38,458 nt of DNA from NCBI GenBank assembly GCA_030524765.1, contig JAUNGA010000016.1, forward strand, positions 1 to 38,458, given 5' to 3'. Within the stretch, counting starts at the first letter, position 1; each line of letters opens with the position of its first letter. A model generated the notes under the pieces. It saw nothing but the letters and a program-made list of their open reading frames with translations. It had not been told where the DNA came from and ran no database searches. The stretch comes from Bacteroidales bacterium (GTDB lineage Bacteria > Bacteroidota > Bacteroidia > Bacteroidales > Muribaculaceae). Below, piece after piece: positions 26,101-32,635 of this stretch. Made by a program: the position numbers and the translations under genes.

Positions 26101-27596
26101 CGTCGCCCATTCTCGTCAGCGTCAGCAAGGACGCCATGATCAAAGAGGTCGACGCCACTCCATACAACCCCCTTGAAGGCATCTCTGAGTTCAACGATCC
26201 CGGTTTTGACGACAATGCAGTCTACTACCAGCCCCGTCTCTCTCAGAAAGTCATCGAAGGCAACGCCGATCTCAACTATCTGCTTTCGCTCATATTCAAG
26301 CCCGGTTCTGCCAATGCCATCGAGTTTGTAGGTATCAACGGATCGCAGAAATGGAGCGCGACCGGCAACAACGACCGCCTGCGCTCTAACAAATGGAGCC
26401 GCTACTATACCGGCGACTTTGACGAATCTCGCCAGCTGCTCATCGACGAGCCCTACAACGAATATTACCGCGTAGTTCTCGCCACCAACCCCGACCAGGT
26501 ACGCTACCAGATCATGTCTCGTGACCTCTCGCTCAATACACGTGCATGGATGCAGTACAGCTCTGTAAACGGCGAAAACTACAACCCCGCCGACAAACTC
26601 ATCTACCCCGTCGGCAACGTGACCACAACTCTGGTATGGAACAATGACTATACAGCCGACCTCACTCTCGAATTTGTCGATGCCGACGGCAAGGTCGTCT
26701 CTACCGAGACACGCAATTACACATCTCGCCCCGAAGGCACTACCTTCGATGATGTCGACGCATTCTATAACACCGGCGAATCGCTGATCGAGATAAACCT
26801 CGGCGATTTCTACTTCACACCCGGTCTGACCCCACGCGTCACCGTCACCTACCATAAGGGCAACAACGACGGCGAGACACTCACATCTGAGCGCCCCATG
26901 CCTCTCGACTACATCGATCCCGTGCTTACTGCAATCTCAGCCGAGCCTGCCACCGATGCATCCTGGAACAACGCCGGTCACTACACCGCCAGCCTCTCGT
27001 GGATGACCGACAACTCAGACATGCCCCGCCACTACGAGATACACCAGTACGATCTGACCGGCATCGACGATAAAGCCGGGTACGAGCCCGAGGCCGAACG
27101 TCTCTTCGCCATCACCGATGAAAACAACGGCCACATAGCACACCATTCAGACATCGCCAATGCCGACGGCAACGGCGTCATGGTAGGCACTGTCAACGCC
27201 ACGATCACCGGAGCCACAAAGCTTGCCGGCTCAACCGATATCATCGACGGCAAACCTACCGTAACGATCGGTTATCGCGCTCACGCAGTACATCATTATG
27301 CCGTGCCGGCCAACGGAGCGATCCCCTATGGGGCTATGCAGAGCTTTGCCGAGCTACCCGACGGTTTCACCGCTGTCGACAAGACTTCGCATGACAGCAC
27401 ATTTGCCGACCGCAAATATGCCACCGCTCTCTTCAACACCGACAATACCCTCACCGGCATCGAATCGGTAGACATCGACACCGACAATCAGCCCGTCGAG
27501 TGGTTTGACCTGCAGGGTCGCCCCGTAGCAGAGCCCGCATCAGGCATATACATCCGCCGCCAAGGCAACCGTATCGAAAAAATACAAGTGAAATAA
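23160..27596 (+). CDS. Giant secreted protein with four SusE/F-like modules and a Por-type tail
   Basis: A 1478-residue protein from a GTG start (GTGAAAAAACTT), 27 bases after the GH30 stop. Signal peptide about 1-26. Four tandem modules (about 32-139, 146-257, 262-371, 377-488) each begin LYI(I/V)GS/N-x-NG-x-WD and end G-x-YD(I/V)T-x-(D/N)(F/L), as in the starch-binding modules of SusE/SusF. Residues 490-1420 are beta-rich and not recognised. The end has TGIESVDIDTDNQPV, WFDLQGRPV and GIYIRRQGN, a type IX-like sorting tail. It has no lipobox, unlike SusE/SusF, and no catalytic motif is seen. A glycan-capturing surface protein working with GH30 is the simplest reading. A hairpin terminator follows at 27626. 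Confidence 0.82.
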   Translation: MKKLDSLIYRLATLLLLCVASPSISAMEAPERLYIIGSIPEWNGQNSAWNPANSPEMTKIGNKFVIRNLFLKDGDNAYFQFGSDRNWDGRRFFASTKDMNILLAPGKFNEGGDENNFAVASGTYDITIDFDKEVVYAEKSADIPQTLYIVGSLNGGNWDPGKSVRLDRDGNKFSVKGVILNNTGSDKSYFKFITSDGDNAWGMPGCVAVSNDDDVTPGKVISFIYNSDNADGSNFMVNNGIYDITLDFDSKTISLANSDVKQLYIVGNLNGRGWDAANAMPMTKNGNVFTAKDIYFYEPGKERAQFQLLLDNNFGVDRYLPRWSDVEFDQNSKGSVQLFRLDSGGDNNLSIPAGRYDVTVNLNNGEVSVVRKSVPEHLYLRGNLQGTDWWESATIEMTRNGDKFTASNVILWAENDNAATAQFKFFTDNSWSASQYIPYYNDEITPDRPADFRLSRGEADNNVNFSAARGVYDVTFDYATGKVSLQRVDNYTDCNSNFRMSFWEGPVNEALRPDGQAGASDIEFEPYRVSGSRHYYRIKVADNIDPIKYVSQAWLGGYVNISKYHWDGDKCVKTAGASTDFKTYYFDARKTGTRVPVVTEYWCDNSRLEVGMQIKAIFLEVDDNKDFEGRSTPFTVIFSATGDLNENAPEQQPLNSDSYSLALSSGSLYEMLKGTAEGEIEIPFVRHNTAEEGYRINLGRDITIDGDQQFTLKVNGVASDKRFTLSAVNTLTPAGGNNVINSGLTFNQIILMVDPDDYSEYEMFLSDGDISKYPANYTMHNKYPMLKVWSGNDASWTSLYNSGITPTDVDGTVKYYEFKPVTKDGCNSNLYFLDLGEQGIKVKRAGYEASAEAGAEAKSYQFNIIDQNGYDISNPYQGSQYIYPGMWWCANPNLMDPAGQREYMGVKFRNVPELSSRVDLAVNLTPAQGDEITIYGITLFKIIGTVYDVYVEDVRENNVYYVYMHTQPVTGDNLRAKCEQSSPILVSVSKDAMIKEVDATPYNPLEGISEFNDPGFDDNAVYYQPRLSQKVIEGNADLNYLLSLIFKPGSANAIEFVGINGSQKWSATGNNDRLRSNKWSRYYTGDFDESRQLLIDEPYNEYYRVVLATNPDQVRYQIMSRDLSLNTRAWMQYSSVNGENYNPADKLIYPVGNVTTTLVWNNDYTADLTLEFVDADGKVVSTETRNYTSRPEGTTFDDVDAFYNTGESLIEINLGDFYFTPGLTPRVTVTYHKGNNDGETLTSERPMPLDYIDPVLTAISAEPATDASWNNAGHYTASLSWMTDNSDMPRHYEIHQYDLTGIDDKAGYEPEAERLFAITDENNGHIAHHSDIANADGNGVMVGTVNATITGATKLAGSTDIIDGKPTVTIGYRAHAVHHYAVPANGAIPYGAMQSFAELPDGFTAVDKTSHDSTFADRKYATALFNTDNTLTGIESVDIDTDNQPVEWFDLQGRPVAEPASGIYIRRQGNRIEKIQVK
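23253..24623 (+). repeat. Four tandem SusE/F-like modules (protein-level repeats)
   Basis: Four copies of about 110 codons: 23253-23576, 23595-23930, 23943-24272, 24288-24623. Each shares the opening LYIVGNLNG-x-WD pattern, a central M-x-(K/R)-x-GN-x-F block, and a closing GxYDVT strand. DNA identity between copies is low, so the duplication is old. Confidence 0.8.
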
Positions 27597-27625
27597 GCAA
27601 CTGAATCATAAGGTTTAGATTGATT

Positions 27626-27658
27626 GATCCCCGGCTGACGCGACGTCACCCGGGGATC
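27626..27658 (+). terminator. Hairpin after the SusE/F-module giant
   Basis: GATCCCCGG (27626-27634) pairs with CCGGGGATC (27650-27658); inside it TGACG and CGTCA pair around a CGA loop, with one C-C mismatch between. The stem is about 15 bp in total. Weak U-content after it, so a probable rather than certain terminator. Confidence 0.6.
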
Positions 27659-27813
27659 TGTCTTGTAAACCGGTTCAGACAACAGCCTATGACACGAGCC
27701 GGCTCGAAAAAAAGAATTGACATAACTTCAACCCCCACCCAACCAATTGCACTCACACATTGTTATAATATCAAAATTAAGTTAATGACATATTCAACTA
27801 ATTTATAAAAACT

Positions 27814-28377
27814 ATGAAAGCCTTTAACATCTCTTACTTGGGACAGACCCGCGCATGGTGGGTAGTCCTGCTTGTCGGTATCCTGATGGTCATTGCCGGC
27901 TTTGCCTATTGGTTCTGGCCTGAGGCAGGTTTTGCAATTGCATCACAGATCTTCGGATGGCTGTTGATTTTGACCGGTATCGTTCAGCTCTGCGTTGCTG
28001 CGGGTCCCAATCATGCCCGTGCCTGGGGCTGGTGGCTTGCCGGCGGCATAATTGACATCTTCATCGGATTCATGCTCGTGCGCAGTATCGTCCTCTCTGA
28101 GGCCGTATTCCCTTACTTCCTCGCGTTCCTCTTTATCTTCTGGGGCATCGAGGCTCTCATCGGGGCATGCTACCGCAGCCGCGCCCGCTACTGGTGGCTC
28201 GGCATCATCAACGGCATCCTGCTCAACCTCATCGGTTTCTTCTTCCTTGAGGCAGGCTGGGTATCTGACATGATGATGGTATCGTTCCTCACCTCTATCG
28301 CATTTATCTACTGGGGATTCACCCTCGCCATCTCGAGCTACGAGATGCGTCCCGTCGAAGGCCCCGCCGACAAATAA
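27814..28377 (+). CDS. HdeD/DUF308 family membrane protein
   Basis: A 187-residue protein with six hydrophobic segments, the layout of HdeD/DUF308 proteins. Typical parts: WWVVLLVGILMVIAGFAYWFWP, LFGWLL-like ILTGIVQLC, and a repeated short loop with FIFWGIEALIGA and FIYWGFTLAISS, which suggests an internal duplication. E. coli HdeD is tied to acid resistance, but most homologues have no proven role. It has its own gap upstream (217 bases, with a terminator and AT-rich sequence but no clear TAnnTTTG box) and a terminator-like hairpin downstream. Confidence 0.9.
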   Translation: MKAFNISYLGQTRAWWVVLLVGILMVIAGFAYWFWPEAGFAIASQIFGWLLILTGIVQLCVAAGPNHARAWGWWLAGGIIDIFIGFMLVRSIVLSEAVFPYFLAFLFIFWGIEALIGACYRSRARYWWLGIINGILLNLIGFFFLEAGWVSDMMMVSFLTSIAFIYWGFTLAISSYEMRPVEGPADK

Positions 28378-28417
28378 ACAAGAGGCGGCCGCCATGGCGG
28401 CTTGACAGTCTTATACA

Positions 28418-28477
28418 CCCCGGCATCTGACTCTGCGCCAGCATGGCACGACGCATCGTCTGAGGCCGGGGCGTTTT
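28418..28477 (+). terminator. Terminator-like structure after HdeD-family gene
   Basis: CCCCGGC (28418-28424) pairs with GCCGGGG (28465-28471), followed by CGTTTTTT. The 40-base loop can fold further. A separate small palindrome GCCGCCATGGCGGC lies just before it. Confidence 0.6.
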
Positions 28478-28514
28478 TTAGAACACATCGCACACCTTTA
28501 TTGAAAAAATATGC

Positions 28515-28522
28515 TATATTTG
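28515..28522 (+). promoter_or_regulatory. -7 promoter box of the Trp-rich protein gene
   Basis: TATATTTG matches TAnnTTTG, 71 bases before the ATG at 28594. A 6-bp hairpin (ACTACA 28537-28542 / TGTAGT 28552-28557) lies in the leader. Confidence 0.5.
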
Positions 28523-28593
28523 CAGATTAATATTAAACTACAGGCATAAATTGTAGTCTAATTTGCAAACCATTCTCAAAAACAATAGCGACA

Positions 28594-29775
28594 ATGACTC
28601 TCAAGCGATTCTTTCTCCCCGCGACACTCATAGCCGCAATGGCCGTGGCTATGCCTGCCACAGCTTCCGGCTGGGACGATGACGATGACATCTACTACAA
28701 TCCGTCGTCTCAGGCAGCCAAAGACGAGCAGGCAGCCCGCGAGCGCGCCAAGGCTCTCGAGCAGCAGCGCCGACAGCAACAGCAGCAACAGCAGCAGGCC
28801 GCACAATATTCGACCTACATCCCGAACACCGTCGTCGACTACCCGGCCGCCGACACATACACGCCGGCCGCAGGCGCAGGCCTTGACGTCGACATCGACG
28901 CATACAACCGCAACGGTCAGTTTCTCGTCTCTGACTCGGTGCCCGCCGACTCGGCCGCACTCGCGTCGGCAGACACTTACAACTACACCCGACGCATCGA
29001 GCGTTTCTACAACGAAGACGTTGTCAACGCATCGGGCAACCAGGATCTGATCGACTCATACTATTCGACCCAACCCGACATCAACGTTTATGTCGTCAAC
29101 AGCTGGGGCGGATGGCCTTACAGCTCATGGGCCTGGTCATCGCCCTGGTACAACCCCTGGTATTCGTGGAGCTGGGGCATCTATGATCCCTGGTACTCAT
29201 GGAGCTGGGGTTGGGGCCCCGCTTGGGGCTGGGGACCTGCGTGGGGACCTTCATGGGGCTGGACACCCGGATGGGGTCCCGGTTGGGGCGGCCCGGGTTG
29301 GGTAGGCCCCGGCTGGGGTCCCGGACACGGACACTGGGCAAGCTCATCCCCCGGTGCGTCACGGCCACACCGTCCCACCGGCGTAGGATCGTCAAGCACA
29401 TCGACACGTCGGCCCGGCGCCTTCAGCGCAGGAGCAAACACACCTGTCACCCGGCCCGGCAACATGGGCCAGCGTCCGGGCAACACCACTTCGCGTCCGG
29501 GCTATCAGGCCACACCTTCCCGTCCGGCGGGCAACTCATCGGGCAACGTAAATCTCAACCGCGGCCGCAACAACCGCTCGTCGGGATCATACAGCACACC
29601 CTCACGCAATTCAAACAGCAACAACAATAACAACCGCAACACCTATACGCCCTCGCGCAACACCAACTCGGGCAGTGGCTCAAGCTGGGGACGCGGCGGC
29701 GGTGGAGGCACTCATCGCAGCACCGGCGGCGGTGGAGGCCACAGCGGTGGCGGAGGCACACGCGGACGCCGTTGA
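28594..29775 (+). CDS. Secreted low-complexity Trp/Gly/Pro-rich protein
   Basis: A 393-residue protein I do not recognise as a known family. Signal peptide about 1-25 (AMPATASG), then an acidic patch WDDDDD, a charged helix with a Gln run (61-68), a more ordered part (about 70-168, with NYTRRIERFYNED and DINVYVV), a tryptophan-rich block at 169-248 with 22 Trp in 80 residues (WYSWSWG appears twice, then PGWG/PAWG units), and a Ser/Asn/Gly/Arg-rich end with glycine runs. No membrane anchor after the signal. Such make-up suits a structural, adhesive or matrix-like surface protein, which is inference. It has its own promoter and is followed at 93 bases by a FadL-like porin on the same strand. 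Confidence 0.75.
   Translation: MTLKRFFLPATLIAAMAVAMPATASGWDDDDDIYYNPSSQAAKDEQAARERAKALEQQRRQQQQQQQQAAQYSTYIPNTVVDYPAADTYTPAAGAGLDVDIDAYNRNGQFLVSDSVPADSAALASADTYNYTRRIERFYNEDVVNASGNQDLIDSYYSTQPDINVYVVNSWGGWPYSSWAWSSPWYNPWYSWSWGIYDPWYSWSWGWGPAWGWGPAWGPSWGWTPGWGPGWGGPGWVGPGWGPGHGHWASSSPGASRPHRPTGVGSSSTSTRRPGAFSAGANTPVTRPGNMGQRPGNTTSRPGYQATPSRPAGNSSGNVNLNRGRNNRSSGSYSTPSRNSNSNNNNNRNTYTPSRNTNSGSGSSWGRGGGGGTHRSTGGGGGHSGGGGTRGRR
28774..28797 (+). repeat. CAG/CAA repeat coding a Gln run
   Basis: Eight Gln codons in a row, mixed CAG and CAA. Gain or loss of units would stay in frame, so length variation between strains is possible. Confidence 0.6.
29098..29337 (+). repeat. Degenerate tandem repeat coding the Trp-rich block
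   Basis: Short units built on TGG-rich codons encode WYSWSWG twice and then a run of P(A/G)WG-type units, 22 Trp in 80 codons. The repeat is imperfect at DNA level. Confidence 0.7.
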
Positions 29776-29797
29776 TCCATCATCCCGTTACATCGTC

Positions 29798-29829
29798 ATT
29801 GCAGCGGCCCACATACCGGCCGCTGCAAT
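29798..29829. other. 12-bp perfect hairpin between Trp-rich and porin genes
   Basis: ATTGCAGCGGCC (29798-29809) and GGCCGCTGCAAT (29818-29829) with an 8-base loop. No U-run follows on the plus strand (AAACATAAG), so it may be a partial terminator or an mRNA-stability/processing element between two co-transcribed genes. Confidence 0.6.
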
Positions 29830-29868
29830 AAACATAAGACACGTTTCAAACCGTTAACTCTATCGCTT

Positions 29869-31452
29869 ATGAAAAAGATATTACTGGCAGCCCTCGCCAT
29901 CACATCTCCGGCGGCAATCTTTGCCCAGAGCGCCGTCGACGCCTACTCGCTATCTCAGACCGAGACACGTGGTACGGCCCGTTTCATGGCCATGGGCGGA
30001 GCATTCACCGCTCTTGGAGGCGACCTCTCGTCAATCACACAGAATCCCGCCGGTATCGGTGTCTACCGCCGCAGCGAGATCGGTGCCACACTCGACATCA
30101 CGCCCTCTAAATTCACCACCCAGTCGCCGTCTGACAAGATCAGCCGGAGCCAGACCAAAGCCGCATGCAACAACTTCGGCTACATCGGCACCATACGTCT
30201 CGACGGCGCGCTTCGCACATTCTCGTGGGGTGCGTCATACAACCGTGTCGCATCTTTCGACCGCGTTTACGACGCATACAACATACCCACTCAGACTTCG
30301 CTCTCAAACTACATAGCGGCATTCACCGACGCGCCCGAGAATGAGCTCAACTTCGGCGACGGTTACAACCCCTATCAGGATTCCGGCGCCGACTGGATGT
30401 CGATTCTTGCCTACAACAGCTTCATGATCAATCCTGACGGCAACGGCTATCGCGGTCTGTACCAGAACGGCACCGAAGGCGACGCCTATAGCCAGGTGCG
30501 CGAGTCGGGCTATGTCGACGAGTACAACATCGACTTCGGCGGCAACGTCAGCGACGTAGTTTACTGGGGCATCGGATTCGGCATCACCGACCTCAGCTAC
30601 AACCAGCGGGCCGTCTACTCGGAGAGCATGAAAGACGCGATGATTGCAAGCGAGCAGGGCATGGTCAACGGCAACGCCGGCTTCGAGCTGCGCAACTGGC
30701 GGTCGATATCTGGTTCGGGATGGAATCTCAAGGCCGGTCTGATCGTCAAGCCCGTCAACGAATTCCGCATCGGCATTGCCGTGCACACCCCCACATGGTA
30801 CAGCCTATCGCAATCGGGCTATGCCGAGGTCGCCTACAGCTATCTCAACCCTGCCGCAGCCGGCTCTGACAGCAATCCCCTCGCCGGCACCGAGAACACC
30901 GACAACAGCTACTACAACTTCCACATCAACTCGCCCTGGCGCCTCATGATCGGTGCGGCGGCCGTCATCGGCAATCAAGCCATCGTCAGTCTCGATTACG
31001 AGCGACAGGCCTACAACAACATGAAAGTCAAATATCAGGACGACTGGGGCAACTTTGTCAACGACGACTATGTCAACGGCGATATCAAGGATTACTTCAA
31101 GGCATCAAATATCATTCGTGTCGGTGCCGAGTACCGTGTCACACCGGCATTCAGTGTGCGCGCCGGCTACAGCTACGCGACCACGACCACAAAAGAAGAG
31201 GCCGACAACGGACAGCTTGAGATCTACACATCGGGCACCAATCCCGCCTACACGTTCAACAAAGACGTCAACAGTATATCGTTTGGTCTCGGCTACCGCT
31301 ACCAGGCGTTCTACATCGACGCGGCCTATGTCTATCGCAACCGCAAGTCGACCTACCACGCCTACACCGACTTCCAGGGCAACAAAGCCCCGACAGCCGA
31401 GCTGACGCAGACAAGCAATTCGATTATCCTGTCGGCCGGTTTCAAATTCTGA
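29869..31452 (+). CDS. OmpP1/FadL-family outer-membrane transporter
   Basis: A 527-residue outer-membrane beta-barrel. Signal peptide ends IFAQ (about residue 20). The family start follows: GTARFMAMGGAFTALGGD, then ITQNPAGIGVYRRSEIG, the NPAG motif seen in FadL/OmpP1/TodX proteins. The rest is alternating beta strands rich in Tyr and Asn, ending in a barrel-type C-terminus with a last aromatic residue (SAGFKF). FadL proteins let hydrophobic compounds through the outer membrane; Bacteroides homologues are often labelled hemin receptors without proof. It follows the Trp-rich secreted protein and is closed by a strong terminator. Confidence 0.9.
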   Translation: MKKILLAALAITSPAAIFAQSAVDAYSLSQTETRGTARFMAMGGAFTALGGDLSSITQNPAGIGVYRRSEIGATLDITPSKFTTQSPSDKISRSQTKAACNNFGYIGTIRLDGALRTFSWGASYNRVASFDRVYDAYNIPTQTSLSNYIAAFTDAPENELNFGDGYNPYQDSGADWMSILAYNSFMINPDGNGYRGLYQNGTEGDAYSQVRESGYVDEYNIDFGGNVSDVVYWGIGFGITDLSYNQRAVYSESMKDAMIASEQGMVNGNAGFELRNWRSISGSGWNLKAGLIVKPVNEFRIGIAVHTPTWYSLSQSGYAEVAYSYLNPAAAGSDSNPLAGTENTDNSYYNFHINSPWRLMIGAAAVIGNQAIVSLDYERQAYNNMKVKYQDDWGNFVNDDYVNGDIKDYFKASNIIRVGAEYRVTPAFSVRAGYSYATTTTKEEADNGQLEIYTSGTNPAYTFNKDVNSISFGLGYRYQAFYIDAAYVYRNRKSTYHAYTDFQGNKAPTAELTQTSNSIILSAGFKF

Positions 31453-31478
31453 TTCAGGCCTTTCTCCACTCCCCATAT

Positions 31479-31506
31479 ACGGGCTGCCGATGCAGCCCGT
31501 TTTTTT
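31479..31506 (+). terminator. Intrinsic terminator after the FadL-like gene
   Basis: ACGGGCTGC/GCAGCCCGT, a perfect 9-bp stem with loop CGAT, followed by TTTTTTT. A textbook terminator. Confidence 0.93.
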
Positions 31507-31611
31507 GTTTCCGGCCCCCACAGCCTGAATCCATGAGTTTACAATAGCACTATTTCAACCTGCGTCTTTTACAATTAGTCTTAAAATTATCACTATTTGG
31601 CGTTTTTTTCG

Positions 31612-31619
31612 TACTTTTG
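31612..31619 (+). promoter_or_regulatory. -7 promoter box of the sugar-phosphate transferase gene
   Basis: TACTTTTG matches TAnnTTTG, 17-23 bases before the candidate starts at 31637 (TTG) and 31643 (GTG). A TTTG lies too close upstream to be a standard -33 box. Confidence 0.5.
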
Positions 31620-31642
31620 CCATCCGAAACAGACTTTTGAGA

Positions 31643-32608
31643 GTGTCACTGCCTGAATACATACTCATATTCGTTATCCTTGCCCTGCTCCAGACCGCCT
31701 ACTTTGCCGTAGCGCGACGTCTCGACATTGTATCCCTGCCGTGTCACCGGTCATCCCACAGGCGTCCGACCGTGAGCGGTGGCGGCATAGTATTCTATTT
31801 CGCAGTCATGGCATTTTACATCGCCGGCGGAATGTCATGCACACTTTTTGCCGCCGGAGCCACCCTACTCGCCGCTGTCAGCTTTGCCGACGATCTGCGG
31901 CCGCTCGGCGTGCTCGTGCGCATGGCCGCACAGCTTACCGGCGTGACACTCGCCGCAATGCAGCTCGGCGTAATCGGGCATATGCCCCTATGGGCAACCG
32001 TGGCCGCGATAATCATCGGCACCGGATTTGTCAACGCCTGCAACTTTATGGACGGCGTAAACGGCATCACCGGCGGATACTCCCTGATCACTCTGCTCAC
32101 CCTCTTGCTCATCAATACGCGCGAGTCGTTTATCGACCCGTCGTTCCTTATAATCTCGGCCATGGCCGCCGCGATATTCTGCTTCTGCAACTATCGTCGC
32201 CACGCACTATGCTTTGCCGGCGACGTCGGTTCAGTCTCCGTAGGATACATACTGCTCTTTGCACTCGGCAGCCTCATGATCGCCACCCGCAGCCTCGCCC
32301 CGCTGGTATTCGTAGCCGTCTACGGCGTAGACACAGTGCTCACAATCGTGCATCGTCTCATGCTGCGCCAAAACATTCTGCAGTCTCATCGCATGCACCT
32401 CTATCAACTGATCAGCAACGAACTCGGGCTCGGCCATATAGCCACAGCATCGCTCTATATCGCCGTACAGGCCATTATCAATGCCGGAGCGCTATGGCTG
32501 CCGGTCGACCCTGTCATATACCTCTGCGCGGTAATAGTCGTGCTCGCCGCTGTCTATATAGTCATCATGCGGCGATACTTCTGCCTATATTCTGATAAAA
32601 ACCAATAA
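31643..32608 (+). CDS. WecA/MraY-type polyprenyl-phosphate sugar-1-phosphate transferase
   Basis: An integral membrane enzyme of the MraY/WecA family that starts lipid-linked glycan synthesis by moving a sugar phosphate onto undecaprenyl phosphate. It has about ten membrane segments and 321 residues from a GTG start; a TTG six bases earlier is also possible and there is no nearby ATG. Signature parts: SFADDLRPLG (the Asp-pair, Mg site), NACNFMDGVNGITGG, FAGDVGSVSVGY, and HRMHLYQ at the last cytoplasmic loop. RSSHRRPTVSGGG near the N-terminus suits the WecA/WbpL branch rather than MraY. The donor is probably an N-acetylamino sugar, not fixed by sequence. No glycosyltransferase cluster is adjacent, so it is an orphan; the CotH-like gene follows at 27 bases. 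Confidence 0.9.
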   Translation: MSLPEYILIFVILALLQTAYFAVARRLDIVSLPCHRSSHRRPTVSGGGIVFYFAVMAFYIAGGMSCTLFAAGATLLAAVSFADDLRPLGVLVRMAAQLTGVTLAAMQLGVIGHMPLWATVAAIIIGTGFVNACNFMDGVNGITGGYSLITLLTLLLINTRESFIDPSFLIISAMAAAIFCFCNYRRHALCFAGDVGSVSVGYILLFALGSLMIATRSLAPLVFVAVYGVDTVLTIVHRLMLRQNILQSHRMHLYQLISNELGLGHIATASLYIAVQAIINAGALWLPVDPVIYLCAVIVVLAAVYIVIMRRYFCLYSDKNQ

Positions 32609-32635
32609 TATCACATAACTTACTTATCAAATATC

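Noticed and set aside
24378..26855. Long minus-strand frames (24378-25499 and 25902-26855) opposite the SusE/F giant
   Set aside because: They are shadows of a repetitive GC-rich gene: no promoter, no recognisable domain, and they lie wholly within a convincing coding frame.
27745..27785. Sigma-70-like TTGCAC and TATAAT before the HdeD-family gene
   Set aside because: The spacing is 11 bases and Bacteroidota do not use this promoter form; likely chance in AT-rich sequence.
28384..28402. GCCGCCATGGCGGC palindrome as an attachment site
   Set aside because: A short GC palindrome next to a terminator, with no second copy or recombinase gene in the window.
28759..28800. CAG-type repeat as a CRISPR or mobile-element trace
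   Set aside because: It is an in-frame Gln run within a coding gene, with no spacers or repeat unit of CRISPR type.
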